From assembly GCA_004296455.1 (NCBI GenBank), contig AP018280.1, forward strand, positions 1,984,001 through 2,048,000: 64,000 nt of DNA. Direction: 5' to 3'. The notes beneath the pieces were generated by a model. It was not told the origin of the DNA. It saw only the letters and a program-made list of their open reading frames with translations, and did no database searches. Position numbers and translations under genes: made by a program. Of the stretch, positions 42,082 through 52,134 are shown piece by piece; positions within the stretch are counted from its first letter, which is position 1; each line of letters starts with the position of its first letter. This DNA is from Calothrix sp. NIES-4101 (lineage in GTDB: Bacteria > Cyanobacteriota > Cyanobacteriia > Cyanobacteriales > Nostocaceae).

Positions 42082-43383
42082 TCATGCACTTTTAATGTCG
42101 TCACAATCCCCTGAAAACAACGTTTTTCGTTTTGATAGTGTGGATTGACCAAAAACTTCAGATAGCCATGCTTCAACGTCTGAAAAACTAATTGTTTCAA
42201 GTGCGTTTTTAATCAAAGCTGTCGTCAGATTCATAGTAGATAAACAGATGGTTAGCAGCATCTGACCCATTTCTTTAAATGGACAGCGCGCGGAAAATTG
42301 CTTATATTTTCCAAACAATGACTCAATCACATCAGAAGTAGCTAAAAAAGTAGATTGGTTTTTAATTTTTCGGCATTGAACAGACAAATAACCCAAAATA
42401 CTTTGTTGAAGTTTCTGGAGAGAATTATCATCAAATATAACTTTATTTTGTTCAAAAAAATCGAGAGTTTTATGACTAATTCCTGATTGTTTGAGTTGAG
42501 TTTCAACACCTCGTGTGAGTGACACCATTTGGTTCCATTGAATTAGGTCTGATTCGTAGTCAACTAACCATCCCAATTTATCTACTATTTTCTGAGTAAT
42601 CAGCGAAGGGTCAGAATCTGGCATTAATTTAATTAAAGTGTCTGGAGAAGAATTTAGTAATTTAATCCCCCAATTTGTCAACCTTTCTACATTAAAAAAA
42701 CGACATTGAGAACGTTGTGTTGGAGGAGATAAAAATGATAAATCTGTTTGTTGTAATTTTTGTCTGCTGATATTACATTTTTGAATAAATGACTGATATC
42801 TCTCATCCGAATCTAGCTGGTATTTTAAAAGTAAAGCCATTGCATGAGTCACATCATGGGTATAGATAATATCTGGGTGATTTTGCTGGTATAGCTTGAT
42901 TCCACGAGCTAGGTCGCTACCATTGTCCGCTACTATTTGTACTGGTACGCCGACTTTTTGACTGATTTTTTCTAGTTTTGATTCTATAATCTCTCCTTTC
43001 GTAGAATCCATAATTTCTAATCCGAAAATTTTCACGTCTTCATGCGCCAACCCTCTTTTCTGCTTCATCACATTTTCTTCAATATGCTGCTGTGAAACGC
43101 CTAAAATTACCAACGCTTTTTGTTTCCCTAATTCTAATGTCAAATCGACAATAAATATCCAATCATCACGATATTCTTTCTCTTTTGTCAATTCATATAT
43201 TCCAATCCGAGCCAACCACTTTCTCACACAACTGAAACTTGGAGTTGCCTGCTCTTCATAATTATTAAACAACTCAAATACTTTTTCTACTCCTCTAAAA
43301 CTGATACCACATTCAATTAAAAGTAAGAGTGCTTGCTGAATTATTTTGGCATCATAATGATGACCCTTCACATTTAATTCCAT
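42082..43383 (-). CDS. DDE-type transposase (OrfB part)
   Basis: A 433-residue frame from ATG 43383. Candidate catalytic acids are the Asp in WIFIVDLTLELG, the Asp in QIVADNGSDLARG and the Glu in DVIESLFGKYK, giving a DDE/RNase H-like order. The N-terminus has a helical DNA-binding-like region. There is a second, larger product: reading through the slippery site of the upstream frame puts orfA in frame with it, adding 12 codons before this ATG and giving a 519-residue OrfAB fusion. It overlaps nothing else. I do not recognise the IS family, although relatives occur in cyanobacterial genomes as unclassified transposases. Confidence 0.85.
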   Translation of the reverse strand: MELNVKGHHYDAKIIQQALLLLIECGISFRGVEKVFELFNNYEEQATPSFSCVRKWLARIGIYELTKEKEYRDDWIFIVDLTLELGKQKALVILGVSQQHIEENVMKQKRGLAHEDVKIFGLEIMDSTKGEIIESKLEKISQKVGVPVQIVADNGSDLARGIKLYQQNHPDIIYTHDVTHAMALLLKYQLDSDERYQSFIQKCNISRQKLQQTDLSFLSPPTQRSQCRFFNVERLTNWGIKLLNSSPDTLIKLMPDSDPSLITQKIVDKLGWLVDYESDLIQWNQMVSLTRGVETQLKQSGISHKTLDFFEQNKVIFDDNSLQKLQQSILGYLSVQCRKIKNQSTFLATSDVIESLFGKYKQFSARCPFKEMGQMLLTICLSTMNLTTALIKNALETISFSDVEAWLSEVFGQSTLSKRKTLFSGDCDDIKSA

Positions 43384-43388
43384 AGCTT

Positions 43389-43640
43389 CTATGATTTCTG
43401 CTTCGACTTGAATTTCCTCTTTTTTTCGTCTAAATCTCCTTCAATGTTTAACTCTTTTAGTTTTGACTCTGCCATCAACGCGCGATTTTTCCATTCTTCT
43501 CTTGAATCTAATAGATCTCTAACCTTGATTTCTAAGGCTCTAATCTTTTTTTGTTTTAATAGTGCTTTTTCTTTCCAGTTATCTCGACCTTTCTGAAACA
43601 AACGTGCTAATCTACTAACTGGGCTTTTAAACTCCTGCAT
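43389..43640 (-). CDS. Upstream IS frame (OrfA), coiled-coil protein
   Basis: An 83-residue Lys/Glu-rich protein. It should form a coiled coil from about residue 20 to 70 (KEKALLKQKKIRALEIKVRD and on). It ends in DLDEKKRKFKSKQKS, where the codons for EKK contain the slippery run. It lies within the IS, ahead of the main transposase frame by 5 bp in the normal frame. It is probably the N-terminal half of a frameshifted transposase rather than a separate protein, though it may also be made alone as a regulator. Confidence 0.8.
   Translation of the reverse strand: MQEFKSPVSRLARLFQKGRDNWKEKALLKQKKIRALEIKVRDLLDSREEWKNRALMAESKLKELNIEGDLDEKKRKFKSKQKS
43419..43440 (-). promoter_or_regulatory. Programmed -1 frameshift signal of the IS
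   Basis: On the minus strand the slippery heptamer A-AAA-AAG occupies 43425-43419 in phase with orfA codons (GAA AAA AAG). A Shine-Dalgarno-like AGGAG lies at 43440-43436, exactly 10 nt upstream, the spacing known from the E. coli dnaX site. After a -1 shift the frame continues GAG GAA ATT and runs without stop into the transposase ATG at 43383. Confidence 0.8.
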
Positions 43641-43731
43641 GGGCTTTGAATGTGCTAAGTATTAACGACACTATTATTGTATGAAGCAATGGTGCCTTAA
43701 AACCAACAAAGTCAACAGCCTAGGCTTTGCC

Positions 43732-44165
43732 CGCAACTATTCGCCACCATTATTCTGCTAGGGAAGGAGTTTGACTTAGGGTTAGATACTAGCAAACTCC
43801 TAAACAAATATACGCCCCTTGGGGTTTCCCTTTTTCTCTACACCAACTTGTTACAAAATTGAAACATTAATAAAAATTCGGAAATAAACGTCAATAAATC
43901 AACGCAAATATTACGTAATTATTACGTAAAGATTATGCAAATGTTTATATAAAAAATTTTTACCAACATTAATGACTATAATTACCTTCATAATTAATCT
44001 TGAGAATATTAATGTTGAAAATTCTTGTGAAGAATTACGACAACAAGAGATATAAAACACCACGCATAATGTTATTTTGAATCAAAGTCTATACAAGTTA
44101 TTGTTTTTCGTTAGTGTCTGTTGAAGTTTGGGGAAATCGGTTAAATAAGTAAGGAGAATTAGGGG
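43732..44165. other. pntA promoter region
   Basis: About 430 bp between the IS right-hand target copy and pntA. It contains the tandem TTACGTAA pair at 43911-43929 and a T/A-rich part. GGAG lies about 12 nt before the pntA ATG. No coding frame is seen. Confidence 0.5.
43910..43929. promoter_or_regulatory. Two TTACGTAA palindromes with 11-bp period upstream of pntA
   Basis: TTACGTAA occurs at 43911-43918 and again at 43922-43929, each preceded by A, so the repeated unit is ATTACGTAA. The period of 11 bp, one helical turn, suggests side-by-side binding of a dimeric regulator. It lies about 240 bp upstream of pntA. The regulator is unknown. Confidence 0.4.
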
Positions 44166-45755
44166 ATGAAGGTTGGTATCCCAAAGGAAATTTACCAAAA
44201 TGAATATCGCGTTGCCGCGACACCAGATACAGCCAAGCAGTTAATAAAGCTTGGTTTTGATGTCCTTATAGAGTCTGGTGCTGGCAATGGGGCAAATTTT
44301 GCCGATGATGCTTATGCAGGAGTTAATTGCCAAGTTGTTGCCGATGCCCCAACATTATGGTCAGAAGCTGATATTGTGTTAAAGGTTCGTCCACCACAGA
44401 TGCATTCAGAATTGGGTAAGCATGAAGTTGAATTGCTATCTGAGAATAAGTCATTAATTAGTTTTATCTATTCGGCTCAAAATCCAGAGTTACTTAATGA
44501 ATTGAGCAAGCGCAGGGCTAATGTTGTGGCGATGGAAGCGATACCCCGCATTAGTCGCGCGCAAAAGTTGGATGCTCTCTCTTCGATGGCAAATCTCGCT
44601 GGCTATCGGGCTGTGATTGAAGCTGCGAACAACTTTGGACGTTTCTTTAATGGACAAATTACAGCCGCAGGTAAAGTCCCACCCGCTAAGGTGTTGGTAA
44701 TTGGTGCTGGGGTGGCTGGCTTGGCTGCGATTGGAACCGCGAAAGGATTAGGGGCAATTGTACGTGCCTTTGATACGCGACTTGTGGTGAAGGAACAAAT
44801 CGAAAGCTTAGGTGCAGAGTTTCTGGAACTCCAATTTGCTGAAGATGGTACTGGTGAAGGTGGTTATGCGAAAGTGATGAGCGATGAGTTCATCAAAGCG
44901 GAAATGGAATTATTCGCTGCCCAAGCCAAGGAAGTTGATATTATTATCACCACTGCATTGATTCCCGGTAGAAAAGCACCCATACTCATCACCCAAGAAA
45001 TGGTGGAGAGTATGAAGGATGGTTCGGTAATCGTAGACTTGGCAGCAGAGCAGGGTGGTAACTGCGCTTGTACTCGTGCGGGTGAAGCCTATCGTTACAA
45101 GGGAGTGACAATAGTCGGATTCACAGACTTACCGAGTCGGATGGCACAACAGGCAAGTCAACTATATGGAACTAATCTTTGTCATCTCCTCCAAGAGATG
45201 GGTGGCGGCAATAATTTCCACATTAATCTTGATGATGATGTGATTCGTGGTGCGTTAGTGCTTCATGCGGGTGAAGTTCCCGTACTCCCGGCGAAGATTG
45301 AGAAGGTGGTTGAGAAGAAAGTTGAGGTAGTGAGTGATGCGGGGAGCCAAAAACAGAATCACACGCAGACAATTGTCACCGCCTCCGCCCCTGTTACAGC
45401 AACATCTACCAAAAGTAGTAATGACTTACTTTGGGTATTTGTCGCTGCTTTTGCCTTGATTGGGATTGGAATTAGTGCCCCGGCTTCCTTTTTGTCGCAC
45501 TTTACAGTATTTGTCTTAGCTTGCTTTGTGGGTTGGCAAGTAATTTGGAACGTCAAACCAGCTTTACACACACCTTTAATGAGCGTCACCAATGCAATTA
45601 GCGGCATTATTATCATTGGTGGGATGCTGCAACTATCAGGAAATACCAGTTCCGCCACAACTATTTTAGGCGCGATCGCAATTTTTATCGGCATGATTAA
45701 TATTTCTGGTGGTTTCCTTGTCACTCAACGGATGCTGAAAATGTTCCAAAGGTAA
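44166..45755 (+). CDS. pntA: Proton-translocating NAD(P) transhydrogenase subunit alpha
   Basis: A 529-residue protein with the NAD(H)-binding domain I (residues 1-385, nucleotide motif [15 protein letters not shown] near 176) fused to hydrophobic domain II (helices from about 420 to 520). PntA with PntB couples hydride transfer between NADH and NADP to proton movement and makes NADPH. In some bacteria domain I and the helices are two genes (pntAA and pntAB); here they are one protein of E. coli-like size. The linker residues 385-420 are Lys/Gln/Ser-rich. It is the first gene of pntAB, and a terminator-like hairpin lies 24 bp after it, before pntB. Confidence 0.95.
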   Translation: MKVGIPKEIYQNEYRVAATPDTAKQLIKLGFDVLIESGAGNGANFADDAYAGVNCQVVADAPTLWSEADIVLKVRPPQMHSELGKHEVELLSENKSLISFIYSAQNPELLNELSKRRANVVAMEAIPRISRAQKLDALSSMANLAGYRAVIEAANNFGRFFNGQITAAGKVPPAKVLVIGAGVAGLAAIGTAKGLGAIVRAFDTRLVVKEQIESLGAEFLELQFAEDGTGEGGYAKVMSDEFIKAEMELFAAQAKEVDIIITTALIPGRKAPILITQEMVESMKDGSVIVDLAAEQGGNCACTRAGEAYRYKGVTIVGFTDLPSRMAQQASQLYGTNLCHLLQEMGGGNNFHINLDDDVIRGALVLHAGEVPVLPAKIEKVVEKKVEVVSDAGSQKQNHTQTIVTASAPVTATSTKSSNDLLWVFVAAFALIGIGISAPASFLSHFTVFVLACFVGWQVIWNVKPALHTPLMSVTNAISGIIIIGGMLQLSGNTSSATTILGAIAIFIGMINISGGFLVTQRMLKMFQR

Positions 45756-45778
45756 AAAAAGAATGTAGTGATACAGGG

Positions 45779-45827
45779 ACGCGGCAAAAACAAAAGTATC
45801 AAAATATTTTCCCTAGCCGCGTTTTTA
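45779..45827 (+). terminator. Terminator- or attenuator-like hairpin between pntA and pntB
   Basis: ACGCGGC (45779-45785) and GCCGCGT (45816-45822) form a 7-bp GC-rich stem with a 30-nt AT-rich loop, followed by TTTT. pntB begins 49 bp later, so the hairpin may lower or uncouple pntB expression. Confidence 0.55.
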
Positions 45828-45875
45828 CTTACCCCAATTTGATTAAAAAAACAATTCACTAATTCCAGAATCAAC

Positions 45876-47336
45876 ATGTCAAATAATCTCCTAACAGTCG
45901 CGTATATCGTCGCGAGTGCTTTATTTATCCTGAGTTTGGGGGGACTCTCCAATCAGGAGACAGCCCGCAAAGGCAATATTTTCGGTATCTGTGGGATGGC
46001 GATCGCATTTGTTGCCACCGCATTTTCTCTCTCTAGTCATTCCTACGGAATTCTGGCATCTGTAGTTATACCAGGGGGTGTGATTGGGGCGATCGTAGCT
46101 TCCCGTGTCGCCATGACTTCCATGCCGGAATTGGTAGCAATTCTACATAGTTTTGTTGGTGCCGCCGCCGTTTTAGTTGGTATTGCCAATTACCTCCAAG
46201 AGCCAGCACTACTTACCCCAGTTGAAGCGACAATTCACGAAATCGAAATCTTCATTGGTGTATTTATCGGTGCCATCACCCTTTCGGGTTCAGTAATTGC
46301 CTTTGGTAAACTCCGGGGAATCATCAGCAGCAAACCTTTACTTTTACCAGGTAGACATTTACTCAATCTGGCAATGCTTGGTACTTGCGTGTGGTTGGGT
46401 ATTCAATTTATGGGTACAGTACACCCAGCAGGACTGCAACCATTACTATTAATGTCTGCAATTGGCTATATTTTAGGCATTCATTTGGTATTGGCAATTG
46501 GCGGCGCTGATATGCCAGTTGTGATTTCCATGCTCAATAGCTATTCTGGTTGGGCGGCGGCGGCGGCGGGATTTATGCTGTCGAACGATTTGCTCATTAT
46601 TACAGGTGCATTAGTTGGAAGTAGTGGTGCCATCCTCAGCTACATTATGTGTAAAGCCATGAACCGCTCCTTCATCAGCGTGATTTTGGGAGGTTTTGGG
46701 GCAGATACCAATACAACATCTTCAACCACATCTGCCTTACCCACAGGGGATGCATTGACGGCAAACGTTGAGGAAACAGCCGAATTTTTACGCAATGCCA
46801 AAAGCGTTGTTATCGTTCCCGGTTATGGCATGGCAGTAGCTCAAGCACAACATGCCGTATCGGAAATTGTCAAATTATTGCGGAGTCGTGGGATTCAGGT
46901 GCGTTTTGGTATCCATCCCGTAGCTGGAAGAATGCCAGGACACATGAACGTACTTTTGGCAGAAGCACATGTACCCTACGACATAGTTTTGGAAATGGAT
47001 GAAATCAACGAAGATTTTACCAAAACAGATGTGGTACTAGTAATAGGTGCCAATGATACTGTTAATCCTAGCGCATTAGAAGACCCAAATAGTGCGATCG
47101 CGGGAATGCCAGTTATGGAAGTTTGGAAAGCGAAAACCGTTGTGGTAATGAAGCGCAGTATGGCAAGTGGTTATGCAGGGGTTGAAAATCCTCTGTTTTA
47201 CAAAGAGAATACACGGATGCTATTTGGCGATGCCAAGAAAAATGTTGATGGAATTGTTGCTAAGTTGAATCAAGTAAATGAAGAAAAACCAGATGTATTG
47301 TTAACAAGACAGTTTGCTTTGTCTAACAATATGTAA
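45876..47336 (+). CDS. pntB: NAD(P) transhydrogenase subunit beta
   Basis: A 486-residue protein. Residues 1-260 contain about eight to nine hydrophobic helices (proton channel, domain II) and residues 290-486 form the NADP(H)-binding domain III with [16 protein letters not shown] and [14 protein letters not shown], ending in [19 protein letters not shown]-like conserved sequence and the GYAG motif. It pairs with PntA in a membrane complex. It follows pntA after 120 bp containing the hairpin at 45779-45827, and a hairpin at 47345-47377 follows. Confidence 0.95.
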   Translation: MSNNLLTVAYIVASALFILSLGGLSNQETARKGNIFGICGMAIAFVATAFSLSSHSYGILASVVIPGGVIGAIVASRVAMTSMPELVAILHSFVGAAAVLVGIANYLQEPALLTPVEATIHEIEIFIGVFIGAITLSGSVIAFGKLRGIISSKPLLLPGRHLLNLAMLGTCVWLGIQFMGTVHPAGLQPLLLMSAIGYILGIHLVLAIGGADMPVVISMLNSYSGWAAAAAGFMLSNDLLIITGALVGSSGAILSYIMCKAMNRSFISVILGGFGADTNTTSSTTSALPTGDALTANVEETAEFLRNAKSVVIVPGYGMAVAQAQHAVSEIVKLLRSRGIQVRFGIHPVAGRMPGHMNVLLAEAHVPYDIVLEMDEINEDFTKTDVVLVIGANDTVNPSALEDPNSAIAGMPVMEVWKAKTVVVMKRSMASGYAGVENPLFYKENTRMLFGDAKKNVDGIVAKLNQVNEEKPDVLLTRQFALSNNM

Positions 47337-47344
47337 ATCATAAA

Positions 47345-47377
47345 ATATCCCCAAGTTTTTCTAAAATTTGGGGATAT
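47345..47377 (+). terminator. Terminator hairpin after pntB
   Basis: ATATCCCCAA (47345-47354) and TTGGGGATAT (47368-47377) form a perfect 10-bp stem with a 13-nt loop, followed by AGGATTTTA. It also lies just beyond the stop of the convergent FG-GAP gene and may serve both strands. Confidence 0.75.
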
Positions 47378-47408
47378 AGGATTTTATTCCCACAACATTT
47401 CCATAAAA

Positions 47409-48641
47409 TTAAAAGAATAACCAACCCTTTTCCAGAGAAGAGACAGTAGCTTCACTAATTAATTGCAAATCATTTAAGAACCATAATTTATTTTCGCCAG
47501 TTTGAAAATTACGCCAAAATAAATCAGATTTTCCGTCACCATCGTAGTCACCAATATTAAAATCCCAATTTGTATCGCCAAATACAGGAAGGAATTCTGC
47601 CTTACTAAAATTGAGTCCGTCCATTCGCCAAACAGCATTCTCACCAGTTTTATAATTATGCCAAACTAAATCAGTTTTTCCATCCCTATTTGTGTCCGCA
47701 ATGCTGAAATCCCAGTTTAAATCAACCACGGTATCAAGGAAATTTGTTTGACTAGTTTGTACTCCATTCATTAACCAAACAGAATTCTCTCCGGTTTTAT
47801 AATTATGCCAAACTAAATCAGTTTTTCCATCCCCATTTGTGTCCGCGATTTTGAATTTCCAATTTAAATCTTCAACCTTAAAAAGAAAATTATCTTCTTT
47901 TAATGTAAAACCATCCATTAACCAAACAGAATTTTCCCCACTTTGAGAATTCCGCCAGATTAAGTCAGCTTTCCCATCGCCATTAGTATCACCAACTTTA
48001 AAATCCCATTTAACATCATCAACCTTGGTAATAAATTCCGCTTGCTGATAATTCAAACCATTCATTTGCCAAATTGCATTTTCACCCGTTTTATAATTAC
48101 GCCAAATTAAATCTTGCTTCCCATCACCATTAGTATCACCTAGCTTGAAAGACCAATTCAAATCATCAACTTTAGCTAAAACACCTGTCCCTTTAATTGC
48201 ATAATCATTCAGCAGCCAAACTTCATTTTCGCCCGTTGTGAAATTCCGCCAAACTAAATCCTTTTTACTGTCACCATCAACATCACCTACTTGATAACTC
48301 CAATCTGAATCTTTACTCAACAAATCACCTTCTTTGCCAATTGTCGCTCCATCCATCAACCACAAGCGATTTTCACCAGTCTGGGTATTATGCCAAAAAA
48401 CATCTGTTTTCCCATCAGCATTAAAATCTGGGTTTATCCACCAAGTCTTACTAAATAAAGGATTTGGATTAGATGAGGGAGAAGCACCTAGAGGTTGAGC
48501 TAGGAATTTGTCACGAAATCCTAGGGAAGATTTACTAATTTGTAGAGGTAAGCTGGTATCTAAAGGGTTAGAGGGATTAGTAAATTGATTAGAATTATCA
48601 AAATTTGAAGAGACAGTAGAGCTATTATCTGACGTAAACAT
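47409..48641 (-). CDS. FG-GAP/VCBS repeat protein, probable seven-bladed propeller
   Basis: A 410-residue protein. After a Ser/Asn-rich start of about 60 residues come seven units of about 47 residues, each with a calcium-type loop (DTNGDGK-D or variant) followed by LIWRN-KTGENAVW-MNG or close copies. The DxDxDG-like loops bind calcium in FG-GAP (integrin-like) propellers and seven repeats are enough for one closed propeller. There is no signal peptide, so an unusual export route or an envelope-bound form is likely. Function is unknown; adhesion or polysaccharide binding is possible. It converges with pntB. Confidence 0.8.
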   Translation of the reverse strand: MFTSDNSSTVSSNFDNSNQFTNPSNPLDTSLPLQISKSSLGFRDKFLAQPLGASPSSNPNPLFSKTWWINPDFNADGKTDVFWHNTQTGENRLWLMDGATIGKEGDLLSKDSDWSYQVGDVDGDSKKDLVWRNFTTGENEVWLLNDYAIKGTGVLAKVDDLNWSFKLGDTNGDGKQDLIWRNYKTGENAIWQMNGLNYQQAEFITKVDDVKWDFKVGDTNGDGKADLIWRNSQSGENSVWLMDGFTLKEDNFLFKVEDLNWKFKIADTNGDGKTDLVWHNYKTGENSVWLMNGVQTSQTNFLDTVVDLNWDFSIADTNRDGKTDLVWHNYKTGENAVWRMDGLNFSKAEFLPVFGDTNWDFNIGDYDGDGKSDLFWRNFQTGENKLWFLNDLQLISEATVSSLEKGWLFF

Positions 48642-48993
48642 AAAAATAAAGTATATATAATTACTTCCAATCTTCTAACTATTTTTTCTGATTACGTCAA
48701 GCTTTATACGTGCTATTACTTAGAAAAATTCAAAAGCTTTTTAATATAGAATTTATATTGTGATTTTTACGAGCTTCACAATATCATGGCTTCGATACTT
48801 TAAGTGTAAATACTGGTAATGAACTAATAAACTACAGCGCTTTTGAGGTACGTGAAGTACACAAATTATGGGGATGGCTTTTGTGCTTGGAATTTAGATT
48901 AAGCACTGTACCTCATAAACATCGAATCTGCTGTAACTAACAAAGCATGATTTTAAAGAAAATCGGCTTCTATGTATAATGCAAAATCCATAT
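48642..48993. other. Intergenic region
   Basis: About 350 bp between the start of the FG-GAP gene and the end of the acyltransferase gene, both on the minus strand. AT-rich; presumably the FG-GAP promoter. No gene, strong hairpin or repeat seen. Confidence 0.5.
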
Positions 48994-50484
48994 TTAATTC
49001 TGAATCCTGACTCCTTGATATATTTTAAATTTTGCGGCGGGAATTTCTACTAAATAGTAGGTGACAGTGGCTAAAATTGACGATAAGATTAATGTTGCAG
49101 ATATCCTAAGAGCAAAAGCTTCTAACGGAATATCTGAAGTAAATACAGGTGTAATTTTTTGAATAATTGGGATATGCCATACATACACACCATAGGATAA
49201 ATTACCCATAATTTCTAATGTTCTAATTGGATTTTTTAGTATGTTATTAAATGAGAGTTTCTCATTTTGACTATATAATTCATATCTTTTTAATTCAAAA
49301 GTAAAAATAAAAAAAGAAGTAATTATAGCCGTTAGAGGTTGAAGAATAAATGTTGTCGTGAATGTTCTAATTCCACTGGGACGACTTGGCAATCCAAATA
49401 GTTCTTGATGGTATCCATGATGTGCTGTAAACAAGTATAGTAGAACAATTAATATAATTGCAATAAATTTAATTCTAGGATAATTTAACGAATTAAATCT
49501 AAATAGATGTAATTTATTTTTGCTATCTTTACTTATTTTTGTAGATATATTTGATTTTTTGTCCTGATTATAATATTGGATCAGTGGATTAATTAAAAAA
49601 CCGCATATAAACAAATCAAGATTATGAATTAATGGTGAGTACCAATATCGAAAAGCATATGCCATTTGTTCTTGAATTTGTTTTTGGAAACCGAGTAAAA
49701 ATAAATATTTGATTAAAAATACGGTGATTATGACAACAATAAATGCAGCAATAAAATGCCGTAAATTGATTATTCTAGGAGTAATTATCCCTGATTTGTC
49801 ACTCTGGGAAACTAAAAATCGAACGCAATTTTTAAACTTCATACAGGAAGCAAATTTGAGCGTTTATTTCCTAACAGAAACTAAAAACCATGAGTTTTTG
49901 AGTAAAAAGCTTATATGGCAAGGCTTTACGATTATTCTCTGGAGATAGTGATAAAAGAGGGTTATATTGTAAATAAAAGGAACTAATAAATAAAATTGAA
50001 CTTCAGTAGATAAAGACCAAAGTGCTTCATTGAAAGGCAAAGATTGTGCATGAAAAAGTGGTTGATATGTGAATGATAATAGTCTTACAAAATAACCCCA
50101 ATTGGTCATTTTCAGAATATCTGTATAGACAAAAATTGATAGAATGAGTATAACAAAGTAGTAAAGAGGAATAATTCGTAAAGCGCGATTATACCAAAAA
50201 TTAATAATTCCTTTGACATCAACAGTATAACGACCAGAATAGAAAGCTTTACCCATCAAATAACCAGATAGACAGAAGAAAATCCAAACTGCAACAGCTC
50301 CATGACTAAATATAACCCAACTGAAATCATAACCTGAATAAGTAATTGAATTTCGGGGGCGTTCACAATGATGAATCACTACCATTAAACAGGCAAATCC
50401 ACGCAAAGCTAAGAGTGCATCAAGATCATTTTTACTGTCTTTTAAATATTGGCTAGATGATGATTCGAGGGTAGTATTATTCAT
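48994..50484 (-). pseudogene. OafA/YrhL-type acyltransferase interrupted by an in-frame stop
   Basis: Two frames form one acyltransferase-3 protein. The 5' part (50484-49864, 206 codons) has the family start ALRGFACLMVVIHHCERP and GYLMGKAFYSGR, with the His of the catalytic motif, plus LSTEVQFYLLVPFI. The 3' part (ending 48994) has six more hydrophobic helices and the terminal LSYGVYVWHIPII. Both are in the same frame and are separated by one TAA at 49866-49864 and seven codons. A single base change at that codon would restore 496 residues. The stop lies in the cytosolic loop between membrane segments. Family members add acyl groups to sugars of surface polysaccharides. It could be a real knockout or a sequencing error. 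Confidence 0.75.
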
Positions 50485-50636
50485 CAGAGAGTATCGGGAG
50501 AAAATTAATAATAAAAATTAAGAATCTAGTTAGTTATGATTAATACTAAACGATTTGTTTATTTCAGTAGAGGGTGACAGAAGTTAAAATACATCCTTAG
50601 ATACACACTAAGTACATAATCTTACACTATCCCCAT

Positions 50637-51950
50637 ATGCATAAAGAATATCAGCAGCGTCGATCGCAATTAATGGCAAAAATTGGTAACGGGACAGCGA
50701 TTTTTCGTAGTGCGCCAATGGCAGTCATGCATAACGATGTTGAGTATAATTATCGACAGGACAGTGATTTTTTCTATTTAACTGGTTTTAACGAAGCCCA
50801 AGCTGTGGCTGTTTTAGCGCCCCACCACCCCGAACATCAATTTGTCCTCTTTGTCCAGCCAAAAGACAGGCAACAAGAAGTATGGAGTGGTTATCGCTGT
50901 GGTGTCGAAGCGGCAAAAGAAGTTTATGGTGCAGATGCAGCTTACCCAATCAGCGAACTTGACGATAAATTACCCCAATACTTAGAAAAAGCCGATCGCA
51001 TTTATTATCACCTGGGACGCGATCGCAATTTTAACGATAAGGTTCTTCAACATTGGCAAATGCTGATGCGGGCTTATCCCAAACGCGGAACTGGGCCAAT
51101 TGCGATCGAAGATACTGCACCAGTTTTGCATGGTTTGCGGTTAATTAAAAGCGAAATGGAACTGGGATTAATGCGAAAAGCCGCAGATATTGCTGTGGAA
51201 GCACACAACCACGCGATGGCATTTACCCAACCTGGACATTATGAGTACGAAGTTCAAGCGGAAATTGAACATATTTTTCGTCTGCGGGGTGCAATGGGTG
51301 TCGCATATCCGTCTATTGTGGCATCGGGGAAAAATGCTTGTGTGTTACACTACATCGAAAATAATCGCCAAATGCAAGATGGCGAATTACTACTAATTGA
51401 TGCTGGTTGCGCTTACGGTTACTACAACTCCGACATTACCCGGACTTTCCCTGTCAGTGGCAAATTTACACCGGAACAGAAAATACTGTACGAAATTGTC
51501 CTGGAAGCCCAGAAAAAAGCTCTAGCCCAAGTTCAACCCGGAAATCCCTACAACCTTGCTCACGATGTCGCAGTGCGTACGCTCACGGAAGGTTTAGTTG
51601 AGATTGGTTTACTCAAAGGTGAAATTGATCAACTCATCGAAGAGGAAAAATATAAACCTTTTTATATGCATCGCACTGGACATTGGTTAGGTTTAGATGT
51701 GCATGATGTGGGTATATATCAATACGGAGATGATAAACCACAAATTTTACAAGCTGGTCAAGTGCTGACGGTGGAACCAGGACTTTATATAGTGCCGGAT
51801 ACGCAGCCAGCCGAGGGGCAACCGGAGATTGACGAACGCTGGGTGGGGATTGGTATACGGATAGAAGATGATGTTTTAGTCACATCAACAGGACATGATA
51901 TCTTAACTGCTGGAGTTCCCAAGGAAGTTAGGGAAGTAGAAAGAATATAG
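50637..51950 (+). CDS. pepP: Xaa-Pro aminopeptidase (aminopeptidase P)
   Basis: A 437-residue M24B metallopeptidase that cuts N-terminal residues next to proline. All metal ligands are present in order: Asp255 and Asp266 in LIDAGCAYGYYNSDITRTFP, His349 in RTGHWLGLDVHD, Glu380 in TVEPGLY and Glu410 in RIEDDVLV. The N-terminal domain with QDSDFFYLTGF is typical of aminopeptidase P. The length agrees with E. coli PepP. It is divergent from the acyltransferase gene and stands alone. Confidence 0.95.
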   Translation: MHKEYQQRRSQLMAKIGNGTAIFRSAPMAVMHNDVEYNYRQDSDFFYLTGFNEAQAVAVLAPHHPEHQFVLFVQPKDRQQEVWSGYRCGVEAAKEVYGADAAYPISELDDKLPQYLEKADRIYYHLGRDRNFNDKVLQHWQMLMRAYPKRGTGPIAIEDTAPVLHGLRLIKSEMELGLMRKAADIAVEAHNHAMAFTQPGHYEYEVQAEIEHIFRLRGAMGVAYPSIVASGKNACVLHYIENNRQMQDGELLLIDAGCAYGYYNSDITRTFPVSGKFTPEQKILYEIVLEAQKKALAQVQPGNPYNLAHDVAVRTLTEGLVEIGLLKGEIDQLIEEEKYKPFYMHRTGHWLGLDVHDVGIYQYGDDKPQILQAGQVLTVEPGLYIVPDTQPAEGQPEIDERWVGIGIRIEDDVLVTSTGHDILTAGVPKEVREVERI

Positions 51951-52134
51951 CTATATATAGCTGTATATAGTTATATATTGATATTGCCCCCCCAAAATCT
52001 GGCAAAACATAAACTAAATCTCTGTGTCTCTTCATCTCCGCGTCCCCTTGTCTCCCTATCTCCACCTCGGCTTTGGTGGCGCGGTGATTATTTTCACTTA
52101 ACAGTTACAAAATCATCCCGCGATTTCAAATTGG

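Larger units (their letters stand above)
42044..43722 (-). mobile_element. Complete insertion sequence with 9-bp target duplication
   Basis: The element is 1679 bp. Its ends are inverted repeats: 17 positions with one mismatch, starting TAGGCTGTTGACT. It is flanked by identical 9-bp copies GGCTTTGCC (42035-42043 and 43723-43731). The ends could be shifted by a base or two because CCTAGG is palindromic. Inside are two frames joined by a -1 frameshift signal. All parts look intact, which points to a recent insertion. I do not assign an IS family with confidence. Confidence 0.92.

Noticed and set aside
49840-49870. Frameshift in the acyltransferase gene
   Set aside because: Both halves are in the same frame; the break is a stop codon, not an indel.
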